NCBI GenBank assembly: GCA_020064725.1
Contig: JAGTWJ010000006.1
Coordinates: 930,001-994,000, forward strand
Direction of reading: 5' to 3'
DNA from: Drechslerella dactyloides
Lineage: Eukaryota; Ascomycota; Orbiliomycetes; Orbiliales; Orbiliaceae
Length of the DNA stretch: 64,000 nt
Part shown: piece after piece, positions 45,860 to 57,611 of the stretch
How the letters are laid out: each line of letters begins with the position of its first letter
Position numbering within the stretch: the stretch's first letter is position 1
Program-made: the position numbers and the translations under genes
Notes under the pieces: model-generated
The model's database searches: none
What the model was told of the DNA's origin: nothing
The model's input: the letters and a program-made list of their open reading frames with translations, nothing else

Positions 45860-46348
45860 CTTTTTGTTATATTCGTCATGTTGGTTTGGTTTGGTTCGGT
45901 TTCGTGGGTTCACGGCGTTGGGGGGTGATTTAGTACGTTATTTGTATCGTTAGTTGGTGCATCGGTCTGGTGGGAATACAAAACTTTTATTCACAACGTC
46001 GCACGAGGTTATATACTCATCAGCGAATTAATTGGCGGAGTAATCGATTGCTTGCATGCACATCCAACGGCAACTTCCAGTCAATTGGGAGTAGTGATAG
46101 TGTACAGCAAGAGACCCATGACAGTCCGGTCGCACTCGCCCGGAAACACGGCACGCCACCTGCACGTCATGCCATACCATACAGACTTTTGAGTTTACGA
46201 TGCTGGTACGCGACGTCGCACAAGGAAATCACTAGCGATGTGGGTCTACCCGGTCTCGCGTCCGTTGCATTTCGCACACCCTTGCGTTGCAGACGACCAA
46301 CCTACATGCACAACGACTATGATTCGGACAGCACTGGCAATATCAAAT
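45860..46348. other. Convergent 3' intergenic region, no gene seen
   Basis: About 490 bp between the stops of the GH16 gene and the peroxidase gene. Probably the two 3' UTRs. Confidence 0.5.
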
Positions 46349-47194
46349 TCAAGAGCGGTAGCTTTCGAACAGGGTGAGGCCTTGCAGATACGTCGAGTTG
46401 GCGGTGACTTCGGCCAGCGTGACGGGGATGGTGCGGCGCTGCCAGCCCTCGTCGAAGGGGAGGCGCTCCTGCCCGAACAGCGCCTTGAGGTACTCGACGG
46501 GGATCTTATCGTAGCCACCGGCCCGCGACGCGCCCCAGACGCAGAGGATGAGTGCCGCCTCGCCGAATGCGAGGATGGCCTCGCGCACGCCGAACTTGAG
46601 GTCCGGGTTGTCGCGCTTCTGCTGTTCGAGGCGGGTGTGACGCAGGCGGGCAAAGTCGGCGATGGTGACGAGCTTGCCGTCGGACGCGGCGGCGAAGAGC
46701 TGGTCGAGCAGGAATGGCTGCGGGGACGTATTGTCGCCTTGGGCGAAATCGTTACGGGTGAGGGAGACGTCGTGCTCGACGGCGCCGTGGCGGGAGAGCT
46801 GGTCGAGGTTCAAGACGGGGACGCCGGCGTCGTTGACCTGGCCGGCGTCGCGGAGGCCGAGGTTGAACTCGGTGTCCATGGTGGGCAGGCCGGGCAGGCG
46901 GTTGAAGAAGGGGAACCAGGAGGAGGAGTGGGGCTGAGGGGCATCGTCAGCTGTGGGGGGAGGAGGGGGCTGGCCGAGGTGCAGGAGGAAGGCGGGCTTG
47001 GTAAGGCCGTGGGCGGTGTCCGGGGCGAGGCCGAGGACGTCCTGGAAGGCGCGGAGGAAGTGGGCGCTGGTGACGTTGCGACCGTCGCGGGGGATGTAGC
47101 CGTGGTTGGCGAGGGCGTTGACGACGGGGCACGGGCTGCGCAGGTCCGTCATCTCCGCCTGCCGCCACTCTCCTATTTTTATATCATGATCCAT
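46349..47194 (-). CDS. Heme-thiolate peroxidase (chloroperoxidase family)
   Basis: A single-exon, 281-residue protein of the heme haloperoxidase family, which includes chloroperoxidase and the unspecific peroxygenases. Cys22 in RSPCPVVNALANHGYIPRDG would be the proximal heme thiolate ligand. The second family motif, AVEHDVSLTRND, is present with its Glu-His-Asp. A Gly/Pro-rich insert (QPPPPPTADDAP) interrupts the middle. No signal peptide precedes the heme motif, so the enzyme appears intracellular, unlike the secreted chloroperoxidases. The frame is open upstream to 47362, but a TATATAA element lies right before 47194 and the extra sequence is not family-like. Met15 (MTDLRSPCP) is another possible start. 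Substrate unknown. Confidence 0.88.
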   Translation of the reverse strand: MDHDIKIGEWRQAEMTDLRSPCPVVNALANHGYIPRDGRNVTSAHFLRAFQDVLGLAPDTAHGLTKPAFLLHLGQPPPPPTADDAPQPHSSSWFPFFNRLPGLPTMDTEFNLGLRDAGQVNDAGVPVLNLDQLSRHGAVEHDVSLTRNDFAQGDNTSPQPFLLDQLFAAASDGKLVTIADFARLRHTRLEQQKRDNPDLKFGVREAILAFGEAALILCVWGASRAGGYDKIPVEYLKALFGQERLPFDEGWQRRTIPVTLAEVTANSTYLQGLTLFESYRS

Positions 47195-47685
47195 CGCGGG
47201 TGTTTTATATAATGAGCGGAGGGGTGAGGTCTGTAAATGGGTGGTGGTGATAGCGGGGATCCTGGATTTATAGAGGTGCCTGGCGGGGAGCATTGCGCCT
47301 GTCGACAGCCCGCCGACAGCTGGCGATAGCTGGCGATAAGCTGACGTAAAGCGTGCATGCAAACGTCCGCACGGATAAAATGTGAGGGGTCTGTGCCCGC
47401 GGCTAATCTCTGTATTACGTAAGTGTATATATGGGGATATTCAGCTGGAGGAGTCGCTGTCGTCACTGCAATATTCACTTATTATTATTGTGGAGTGTGG
47501 AGTGTGGAGTGTGGCTTGACCGTATATTTCATCACCCCGGCAACCAGCTGTGGCGTCCACTCTTGTGAGACAAACAACGCGACCACCAACACCGCACTCC
47601 TGATTCTGACGGCACATCACCACTCTCCATCGACGACTTCTCCCTCGACCTCTCCATCGACGACACTCCCTCCCGATTACTGAAG
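47195..47685. other. Divergent promoter region, peroxidase / AT-hook gene
   Basis: About 490 bp between two start codons. It includes a TATATAA element near 47203-47211 next to the peroxidase start and a 7-bp tandem repeat at 47491-47514. Confidence 0.5.
47491..47514 (+). repeat. TGGAGTG x3 tandem repeat
   Basis: Three and a half copies of a 7-bp unit about 170 bp before the AT-hook gene start. Length-variable promoter repeats of this sort are common. Confidence 0.75.
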
Positions 47686-49878
47686 ATGGCCGCTGCTGCC
47701 TCGCCCTCCAAGCTCGTCTCCTCCACAAACCTCTCCCTCTCCAACTCCAGCCCCTGGCGCCTCAAGGTCACCGTCGAAGCCCAGCCCGACGCTCCCAACG
47801 CCCCCGCCGACCTCTTCCTCGACCTCGCCCACGAAGAGTCCCAGTCCAGCGCCACCAACATCTCTCTATCAAAGAACCCGCCCAGGCGTGGCAGGAAGTC
47901 CAAGGACCGCAGCATCACGACAGCTTTGACCGCGACGACATCCAACGAACCCGCGCCTGCGCCTACCACCACCTCAAAACCGAGGCACCAGTCGATATTG
48001 AGCGACGACTCCCTCGGCCTCGACAATGACACCACCGGCATCTTCACCTCCGACTTCAAGGCCGTCGCCTGGGACTCCACCCCGAAGCGCCGCGTTTCCA
48101 CTGGCGCCAGGGCAGCTGCCACCAGCGTAATCGTCCCGTTGAAAGGCTCGGAGCCCAAACAAAAGCCACCCAGGAGGAAAGGGACTCCCGGTCGAAAGAG
48201 AACCCAAGACATCGATCTGGCCGCCGACACTCCCAGAGCGCAGTCGGCAGACACCCCACGCAGACGCCGCGGCCGGCCCAGGAAGTCCCTGCCCGCCAAC
48301 ACCACAATCTCCACCGTCGCCAACGAGACCCGCAACCCGAGTCCCCTACGAGCCGACCCCGTCGAGGTACGTCCCCTCAATCTCTAATACTTGCATCCAA
48401 TCGTATCTAATCGTGAACAGGAGGACAACATGGACGTGGACATGGATGATACCCACCACCCCGCACTCCCAGACGACACGTTCCAGACGCAGATGCCCTC
48501 GCCGCCCAGCTCGCCCATCCCGCGACTACAACCCCGCGCAGCCGCAGACGCAAATGACGAGTCGATCGTTGCGAGCGAGGAGTTCTCCATGATTGCTCCC
48601 CCCGCCGCCACCTCGATGCGCCCCATGGTCGGTTTGAACACACCCCGGCCAACTCCTGACGCTGAAGACCCGCAGCCACCCGAGCCGGCTGAGCCCGTCC
48701 CGCAAAGCCAGCCCGAATGCGGGCCCACAGAGACACATGCTGACCAGAGCAATCCGCAATCTGCGCACGCCGGGGCCGTCGAACAGATGGCGGACCATGT
48801 CGCAGCGCTGTCTCTTCAAACAGGTCCCAAGCGGCGGCGAAGCCTGCGGATCTCTGCACAGCCGGCTCAGGAGGCCCCATCGACGAACAATGCCGCCACC
48901 ACCACTTCGGCGGTCAAGGACCGGTTTCGCGAACTCGCCAGCAAGCCCTCGCAGTCGGCCGCTTCCACACAACCGCCCGAGCCCGTGGGCGACGCATCCA
49001 GCTTTAGGCGGTTTCTGCAACGCGAGCCGGCGAAGCTCGTGCCCGGCACCTACGACGAGTCCGCCGCGTATTTCGCCCCCAGGAGAGGCCGCCCACCCAC
49101 CGCGCAGAGGAAGCAGACGCCCGCAAAGCCCGCCCGCCGAGTGGTCGTCGAGCCCGTCGAACACGATTTCGAAAACATCATCCCCGAGCACCTTCTCGCG
49201 CCGATACAATCCGCGCAAGCTCGAACGGAACTGGAAAGCACCCCGGACACCCCGGACGACAACCCCTTCTGGGAGGAAGGGCGATCCGTAAGGTGGCACG
49301 AGGACGTAGCCGGCGGCAGCTTCTCGCTCAACTCGTCGTCGATGGAGAAGCCCGCTCCCGTGACGCCGCAGCAGGAATCCACGCACCGGCTGCTCGACAA
49401 CGAAATCATCATGGAACCCTTCAGGCCGGACGCCGGCAAGCTCAAGGACGGCAGCAAGATGCCGCTGGTCGTGACGCGCGAATGGACGAACCACTACTGG
49501 GCCGTGCTGACCGACATGGCGTACCCGGGCACCAACCTCGCCGCGCGACAGGGCCGGCCAATGGGCCCGCTGCACCCGAGGGAGACGGCGGACGAGGCCA
49601 TGGCGGTGCGCAAGCGGATCCTCAAGTCGTTCCCGCGCGACGACGGCGGCCGGCTGACGCTGACGGAGCGGGAGTCGGGCGTCGTCGACGCGTTCGAAGA
49701 GCACATGCGGCGCGAGATTGTTGGGCGGAAGCGGGTGTCGGGCGAGACGCGGCGGATGTGGGGGTTCTCGCGGGACCAGATCAAGGAGGCGCTGGTCGTG
49801 CTCAAGGTGTCGCGGCAGCGGCGGATCCAGTGGCTTGTCTCGGCGGGCGAGCGGCTGGAGGACTGGGGGCTTGTATGA
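47686..49878 (+). CDS. AT-hook DNA-binding protein (ascomycete-specific)
   Basis: A 712-residue basic, largely disordered nuclear protein in two exons, 47686-48366 and 48421-49878. It has a clear AT-hook (RRRRGRPRKSLP, about residue 186), a second GRP core (RRGRPPTAQRK) and a conserved C-terminal region. That region has REPAKLVPGTYDESAAYFAP, LLDNEIIMEPFRPDAGKLKD, VTREWTNHYWAVLTDMAYPG and a helical end (MWGFSRDQIKEALVVLKVSR). Proteins of this build are annotated as AT DNA-binding proteins in Eurotiomycetes; their function is unknown, and minor-groove binding to AT-rich DNA is inferred from the hook only. The coding sequence is markedly GC-rich, so long antisense frames are open. Confidence 0.85.
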
Positions 49879-50475
49879 CGTGATGTTGTATTATGAGCTT
49901 TTGCATTGGTATTCTATGTCTGTCTGGCGCAATCGGTTGGAGTTTGCAGGCGTGGCGGGTGCGATAGGGTTTAATTTACTGTACATACGAGATGTCACGA
50001 TAATGCACGCTGGGATGAATTCGAATTGTCGGTTCACGTTATGAAGATCTGTAAGCGGACGCAGATTCGGCCGGCTAAGCCGGGCCAGCTACGGAACATA
50101 CCGTAAACGGCAGGCGGAGAATGACTCCGCATTCACATCGGCAGGATTCCCAAGACGTGCTGTATCGTGCATTGCATTCTTTGAGTGTGCGTGCCGCATG
50201 CGGGTCAGCCGCGGTGGGCTAGCTGGATGGGAGAGAATGCAGATGCAGCCGACGTCAGATGCAACGATCGATCGGGTGCACGGTTGCACACACCCCACAC
50301 ACACTATATATCTTGAACCCCTCTTCCCGCTTGCTACTACTTTACGTAGAGATCGATCGCCATCCATCGATTGGGCTGTAATCTCCAATTCCCCCGCTCT
50401 CATCCGATACTATATCTACAATCTACGTCCTCCACTCATTGGTATTATATTTTGAGGTTGTAATTGAATTGCAAC
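49879..50475. other. Intergenic region, no gene seen
   Basis: About 600 bp between co-directed genes. ACACTATATAT near 50300-50312 could be a TATA element for the DJ-1-like gene. No coding frame supported. Confidence 0.45.
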
Positions 50476-51564
50476 ATGGCGAGTGTAGAACATGCACGTC
50501 GTCCGAATGTGTTGGTTGTGCTGTCGTCCCACAGCGAGCTGGGAGACACGGGCAAGAAGACCGGCTGGTATCTCGTGAGTCCAAACCGCTGACACAAGTA
50601 TATATACCGTACTGTATTTTAAGGACGGTGCTGACTGGCGTAGCCTGAATTTGCGCATCCCTTCTACGAACTCCAGGTACGCACCATCACCACAATACAT
50701 TGACATCCGTCGATATGTTAGGTGTATACTGACAGACGTGGGCAGCGGTACGTGAATATCACGACCGCGTCGCCAAAGGGCGGGGAGGCACCGCTGGACC
50801 CCGCGTCCGTCGAAGCATTCAGCGAAGACGAGCTCAGTAAGCGGTTTCTAGCGGAGGAGGAGTACCTTTGGAAGAAGACGGCCGTGCTGTCTTCCTTCCT
50901 CGGCCGCGCTAACAGGTTTGACGCCGTGCGTATATATATACCATTCTATACCTTCGTTATTGTATCGTGTGCTGACTGCAAGATAGATTTTCTACGTCGG
51001 CGGACATGGGCGTATGTTCTGATATGATATATAACAAGTATTTTGATATTGCGGCTGACGGATTGGTCTGTGTGTATCCTAGCGATGTTCGATCTTGCGA
51101 ACGACGCCGATTCCATCGCTCTCATCAGCGAATTCTACGAAAAGGGCAAGATTATCGCGTGCGTTACACCACCACCACCACCACCACCACCCTCTCTCGC
51201 ATACATGACGCAATCGTGTGCTAACATGTAACGTATTCACGTCGGCAGTGCGGTCTGCCACGGTCCAGCGGCACTCATCAACGTGACGCTACCGAACGGC
51301 GAACACCTCCTGCAGGACCAGCCGGTAACAGGCTTCAGCAACGTCGAGGAGGACACGGTGGAAGCGTCCGCCGCCATGCCGTTCATGCTGGAGAGCGAGC
51401 TGGATAAATGCAGCGGCGGCAAGTACGAGAAGGCTAGAGTGCCGTTCGGTGCGTGTGTGGCTGTTGGACGGGACGGGCGGCTGCTCACGGGGCAGAATCC
51501 TGCGTCGGCGACGCCGATTGGGAGGGAGCTTGCTAAGCAGCTTGGTGTCTTGAGGGATGATTAG
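50476..51564 (+). CDS. DJ-1/PfpI superfamily protein, Hsp31/glyoxalase III-like
   Basis: A 242-residue class I glutamine-amidotransferase-fold protein. Six exons: 50476-50574, 50644-50676, 50746-50925, 50987-51011, 51083-51158 and 51249-51564, with continuous phase. The nucleophile elbow AAVCHGPAAL has Cys141 followed by His142, and the conserved IFYVGGHGPMFDL lies before it. ASPKGGEAPLDPASV and TGKKTGWYLPEFAHPFYEL match the Hsp31/DJ-1-like group. These proteins act as glutathione-independent glyoxalase III (methylglyoxal to lactate) and as stress chaperones. With five introns in about 1.1 kb it is the most intron-dense gene here. A (ACC)n run lies in its last intron. Confidence 0.92.
51167..51191 (+). 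repeat. (ACC)n microsatellite in an intron
   Basis: Eight ACC units a few bases after the GTGCGT donor of the last intron of the DJ-1-like gene. Read through, they would give a His/Pro run. Confidence 0.8.
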
Positions 51565-54433
51565 CTTGGTACTATAATGCGTACAGGAGATATACGTCCG
51601 TTGCGGGAATGTTGGAATCGATGAAACATGATGCTTCAAAGTTAAAAGTCGTGTTTATAATCTTACCGTCGATATTATATCGGATACGCTTGGTCTCGTA
51701 AACCAGAATGCACGAAGGATACGCTTGGTTTTGCCAACTTCTGACGTCCGTTCCTTCGAACGTCGAACGGGCTAACCAGCTAACTAAACATGTGTAAAAA
51801 CACACAGGCCGACTTGCTGAAATTTCCACGTGTAATCGATATGATCCCGGCCATTGCTCCTTTGATATGCATATAATATGCGGAAGCAATTTAATCCTAT
51901 AGCCATCCTGCGTCCAACTGCATAGCCGCAGTGCCCTATTGAAATTACATTCACACACCGTCCATAGATCCTGCCATTAATTCGGTAAACGACGGTACGT
52001 ACGTATCTCCACCGTCCGGTATAACTAGCAGTCATCTACGCATCCGTATTCATGTAGGTATGTGTTCCTGTTATCGTACCATTGTTACACAGTCCACACC
52101 GGATACCCGCGTCGCAGCCCCGAGCGAACGAAATGGGAACCCGACGATGCTGCCACTAGCTGCCTATCGATCGATTGCAGCACACACGCATGCATGTCTC
52201 AAATCGACTCGTTCGGCGCGACGTCGCATGTATAAAATGGATGTCACCCACCCACCCTCCGGTTTACTAGTCAATAGATGATAGTAGCTAGTCCGTTACG
52301 ATAGACCTAGTCTCGGGACTAGTACGTACGTTAGGCCAGGCAGCCGGCGCCACGACAGGAATGGAGTATACGTGCCTGTTCTGTGCGACGGAAGTGCGGG
52401 AGACTTGTTTTATCCGTGTCGATTGCGGAAATTCGAACGAACTGCGGCCGGTGTACCATACTAGTATGTGATCGATTGCAGGGTTGTATTTCCCCTCCTT
52501 CCCGGTTGGCGTGCCTTGCAATTCGACTACTTGCAGCTGCCCACATGCGCATCGTTGGAAACAATATCGTAGTTCACTCGCCGATGCATTTGTTGATATA
52601 GATATACAACCGAGATATAGGACATGGCGCCTTGGTAAGCCTGCCTGCCTGCTGCAAAGGACTGATCCTAGCATTCCACCACAAGCGATACCGTCGCACA
52701 ACCGTTAGATATCCTGATTGGACGGGATCTCGTATACCCGCATATGCACACACCGGACCATGGTACCACCGCTGCAACGCCCGTCGCCGGCCGCGAACCC
52801 GGGACTCCGGCACCGCCCCCGCGAGACCCGAATCATACAAGTATTAGTCTGCACTCTACGTATCTAATTTTCTGTACAACGACACCATGGACCCGCATCG
52901 AATCGCGCATCATGCGTGCGTGTTTCGTGAAACGGAAACGTTATATGTACTGTACTGTACATTGCGGAATTGAGGAGGGAGAAAAAGTCTAGGCTGCGTG
53001 GCGGCCTTGCGGGTTGACGCAGTGCTGCGACGTTGTGAGAGTGCGACGTCGGCATGTCGCCTGTTTAAGTGTGGCCGGTCCGCCATTCGTCCGTCCGTCC
53101 GAGACGCCTGCCTTGGGTACGGTGCTATACTGTGTAGCTGTTTTGTCTCGTGGCCTAGCTGTATATTAGTCTCGAACGATGATTACGAGCTGACGAGCTT
53201 CTGGTAGAATCTGCAGCCACAGGGTACAAAGTCGCAAGTGGTACCCTGCGGCCAGTTAACGGTTTTAATTTTTTAGTTCCAGGCAGAATTCACAGGATGG
53301 TCATGCACTGTGGCGGTATGTGATGGCGAATGAATGGGAGGATGGACCGAATGAATGCAACTAGCTAACGGCCATGCAACCAAGCTGTGATTACCACCAA
53401 CCGGAAGACCATATGGCGGATGGTCGACTTTCTAAATTTAATTCATCCGGGTTCACGGCCGTTAGGATGCAAGACACCCCGTCTCTGAATAGAATTAAGA
53501 ATGCATGTTAGTTGTGCAGCTGTAGTTGGTTGCAAGGCAAGGAATAACCCCATGCCGGGCTACAGCTGTTGCGTCCGCAAATTGCAGCCAACAAGCCGAG
53601 CGGCGTCCCGAGAGCATGTGCATGTTGGAGAAGGTACGAAAGACGGAAAGAAAGAAAGCTAGAGGCGCTTATGCAGGTTCGAGCGGCCCGGGTGGATTTT
53701 TCGTCCTCGACTTCCCGAGATGAGGTACCGCGTCCAAACAGAAGGATCATTACTTAATCGTCAACAGCCTCGACGCCGGCCCTTTGCGTATCGGATAGTC
53801 GAGGGCATGTTGTGTGCGTGAATCCGGCAGACGGTTTCGGCTGTTTGCATCGTCAGTTGGCTCCCAGTTGGGCGAAGGAATGGAGGCACGCTGGCTCCAA
53901 ACGGCAGTCGAGGCTTCCCGCTCCGTCGAGCTCGTCCAGCAGCAGCTCCGGCACGTTTTTTTTTCGTTCGTGCGCGAAACGGGCCTAGTCTGGTGGGGAT
54001 TGGCTCGCATATCTGCACGTCCGTCAAGGTCAGTTACGTTACGTGAACGTTAGCTGGATCGATGCAGCGGTGCATGGACCCACCAGGAACCGGCACCTTG
54101 TCCGTCCTTGTTGCCCTAATTCCAGTCCCTGCGGGCTGTTGGTTTCCAAGCATTAGTAATGTTAGTAATGTTGACGGCGGATGGATCGAGGCAAGAGCGG
54201 CGATGGCCGTGATGTGATGTGGCTGCGAGAGGGCATGAGTTGCGGTGTCGCCCGCCCGGTGCCAGCTGCCAGCTGCCACGAGAGTCTCGACGGGCCTCCG
54301 TTCAGGCCCTGTTTCAAGCTTCCCGCCCATTCATCGCTCCGTCCGGCCATCGCCAAATATAAGTCCGGCCTGTGTCCCCCCCACCTGACGTCCGTTTATC
54401 TAGTCTGGGAGCCCGCCTGTCCATTCTTTCAGC
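51565..54433. other. 2.9-kb gene-poor stretch, no gene seen
   Basis: The longest stretch in the window with no recognisable gene. Frames of 60-140 codons exist on both strands, but none has a domain, signal peptide or convincing splice sites. TATAAAA at about 52215 has no gene after it. I see no transposase, terminal repeats or strong TA-richness that would mark a decayed transposon. Confidence 0.45.
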
Positions 54434-57084
54434 ATGTTCTCGTTTCCATCCTTCAGCGCCGTCAAGATGTTCTTCCTCAACAAGCTGGCGGCCATCCGCG
54501 CCCTGCCACAGCAGCGGCCAGAAATCTTCCCGTCCACCGCCCGAGAGCTGATCTGTTTGACCATTCTCTGCTCGTCCGTCGCTACTTCCACCATTGGATC
54601 CGGTAAGATAACTTTCCCAGTCCTCTCTGCAAGACAAATCCGTTGCTGGTGATGGTTTCCTAGCTCTCGCTAACCGATATGCTGCAGGTTCTCTCCAGGT
54701 TGCCCTTCCGGCTATAGCCAAATACTACGGCATCGCGGGAGGTTCGTCCCCGCAACACTCAACGCACCGTCGCCCATTTTACCACACGCTGCTGACACAT
54801 CCATGCTGGCGTCTAGGCGATCTTACATGGATTATCGCTTCGGGAACTCTCACCGCTGGCTCTTTCCTGCTGCTCTTCGGCTCGCTTGCGGTAGGTGTTC
54901 AATTCGACATCTTGTACAGCGTCGATAATGGCTCTCTGACAGCATTTCTTCAGGACATCGTTGGGCGCCGGCGGATGCTGCTCTGTAGCTATGCCTGGTT
55001 TTCGATCTGGAACCTTGCTGCCGGCTTTGCAAAAACGGACGTGATTTTTGACATCTTTCGCGGCCTTGCAGGCATAGGTAGGCACTGACCACAATTGTAT
55101 AGCCCCGTTGGTTTCTGCACGCTAATTTCCATCTTTCCGCCACAGGAACCGTTAGTGCACACGCTTGTCCTCTCAGGCCGCGATCGTGCGAACATCTGCG
55201 TTCTAACATGCAATATAACCCTTACAGGCAGGATCTGTCCCGGCATGTGTTGGAATCATAGGCTCGACATACCAACGAGGAACTCGGAAGAACAAGGCCT
55301 TCGCTATCCTCGGTGCCTTTCAGCCGCTTGGATACGTTATTGGTGCGTCGACATCCCAGGCTGCTATTTTTACATCCTCGCATCTTGGAAATTAAACTGC
55401 GGCGTTAATCTAACTCATGGTGCGGTATACAGGAATTACTGCTGGTGGAATCTCTACTCAGTTTCTATCCTGGCAATCGAACGTCTGGTTCTTGGCCATC
55501 TTGTACACCTTCCTGACGGTTATGACCTGGTTCTACGTGCCGTCCGACCAGACGCTCCTCGAATTTGTCGAAAAGCAGGAAAAGAAAGGCAATCGCATGA
55601 GCGGTGCCCCGTCTGTGGAGTTCGATCAATCCATTCTTCAGCTCTTGAAGCGGGTTGACTTTGTTGGTGCCGGGCTTGTGACTGCTGGCTTTGCTCTCTT
55701 CGTCTTCGCTCTAACTGCTGCCTCGAAGTCGATCACGGGTTGGCAGTCCGCCGAGGTCCTCTCCTGTTTGATCATCGGCGTCCTCTTGGTTGCGTTCTTT
55801 GTGGCCTGGCAATGGTACCTCCAGCGACTGGGAACTCAGGCACCGGTTCAACCGCTCATGCCACTGTCGATCTGGGCATACCCTGGCTTCGCAAAGGCAA
55901 GTTGAAATTAGATATACGTACCCCGCGCTGAGAAGTCTTGCTGACATTGGAGCTCCGTTGCAGGCCATGCTCATTGTGACCCTAGGATGGATCAATTTTC
56001 TGGGAATCCTCATGTTCTGGACCACGCTGTGGTTCCAGGAGATCAACCACGCCACACCGTTGGGGACAACAGCCAGGTACCTCCCGCAGGTGTTTGTAGG
56101 ATTCAGTGTCAACTTCTTTGCTGGATACACAATGCACTTGATGTGAGTGGCCACCCCTTCTCTCCACTAGTATGCTGCAGTGCTGACGGACACGCAAGAC
56201 CGGGGACTGTCCTCTTGATTATTGGCTCCGCGTCTTTTACAGTCTCTACTCTGCTGTTTGCACTCCAGCCTGCCAACGTCACATACTGGGCCATGGCCTT
56301 CCCGTCCCTATGTAAGTCCCCCCTTATTCCATTGAATTGCAGAGTGGTGGATTTCCTAACGTTGTTCGTACTATCAGGTCTATCCGTCGTTGGAGCCGAC
56401 CTCGTATACATGGTCACGAATGTCTTCGTCGCGGAATCGGTGCCCAACAAGCTCAAGTCCACCGCCAGCGCCGTTTTCAACACCGTGATCGCCCTGGCCA
56501 GCACCATTGGCCTCGGTGCCGGAACGGCGGTCGCCAACTCCATTGCGAACAAGGGACCTGGACACGGCGAGAGTAGCGAGGATTTTCTCCTCCGCACTTA
56601 CCAAGCTGCCTTCTGGCTCGCAACCGGCGCTACGGGGGTAGGGACCATCGTCTGCTTCTTCACCAAGATAGGGCGACAAGGACACGATAAGAAAGGCGAT
56701 GCGGAAGAAGGTCTCGCAAGCGGACCGAACACTACCGGAAACCAGACTACCGCCGTGAGTCCCGGCGAGCTCGAAAGCACGATCCTCGGAACTGGCAAGG
56801 CAACTGTCAGCAGCCCTTCGCTCATGCAATCTACCATGTCTCTTGACGTCGACGACAAGATCTCGGAACTTAAGGTCGGCGATGACATGTCCGTTGTCAA
56901 GGTTGGCGATGAGAATTCTGCTATAACAAAGGTTGAAGACGAGAAACCCATGACGAAAGTCGGCGATGCCGCCGACGATGATGAGATCTCTGTGGTTAAA
57001 CCTGAGCAGGAAACCGAACCACAATCACCTCTCACGCCCGCCATCGTCGTCACTGACGAGAACGAGAAGGAACCGAAGAAGTAA
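54434..57084 (+). CDS. DHA2-type major facilitator superfamily transporter
   Basis: A 667-residue MFS protein in ten exons: 54434-54602, 54688-54741, 54817-54890, 54954-55077, 55146-55150, 55228-55342, 55433-55896, 55964-56142, 56199-56311 and 56378-57084. About 14 hydrophobic segments, motif A-like GSLADIVGRRRML and a motif C-like YVIGITAGGIST point to a DHA2 drug:proton antiporter of the Atr1-like group. The substrate is unknown. Exon 5 is only 5 nt, yet it is required to keep the frame between LAGIG and AGSVPACVG. The intron at 55897-55963 has a GC donor (AAG|GCAAGT), the only way to join GFAK to AMLIVTLGW. The C-terminal 110 residues are cytosolic and hydrophilic with degenerate KVGD repeats. 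Met at 54470 is an alternative start. Confidence 0.9.
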
Positions 57085-57611
57085 CTTACCTGCTGAACAG
57101 GCACCATGCTAACCCTCTAATTCACACCCTTCCCTTACCTATATAAATATTGTAATGTTTCCTTTTTACGAGCAAACCCATACACCCTGGGCGCTCTTAA
57201 TGATTCCCTTACGTCTTGCATATGGATACCCGAAGATGCATGCTCCTGTATATGTTTCCTTTCTCTTTTCCCCTTTACCCCAGTCCTTGAACTCGGATGG
57301 GGCTGGTCTTTGCATGCATCCAAAAGCATTAGAGGCATACCTGCATTATCACGGTGGTCGTTTCTTATACCAAAAGCACGCTTTCCATTATTACTATTAC
57401 AATTACAATTGTTGCATACCGTAGGGTACGCGACGCTGTAAAATCCATAACTTCTACCAAACGGGAAAGGAGAGGTGGAAAATGAATATAATGATAAAAA
57501 CCAAACTGCTGTGCTCCGTGAATATGTATAAATCGTGACAATACCCGTGTCTATTTGTAAACTCCGAAGAAACTACCGCCACTGCACAATAGGCGGGACC
57601 GTCGACAGCTA
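57085..57611. other. Convergent 3' intergenic region, no gene seen
   Basis: About 530 bp, T-rich, between the stops of the MFS gene and the secreted-protein gene. Probably both 3' UTRs. Confidence 0.5.

Noticed and set aside
48526..49704. A 392-codon antisense frame opposite the AT-hook gene
   Set aside because: High GC at third positions removes stops on the opposite strand; its product is Arg/Leu/Gly-rich with no domain.
51565..54433. Possible decayed transposon
   Set aside because: No terminal repeats, target duplications, transposase remnants or clear AT-skewed mutation pattern could be seen.
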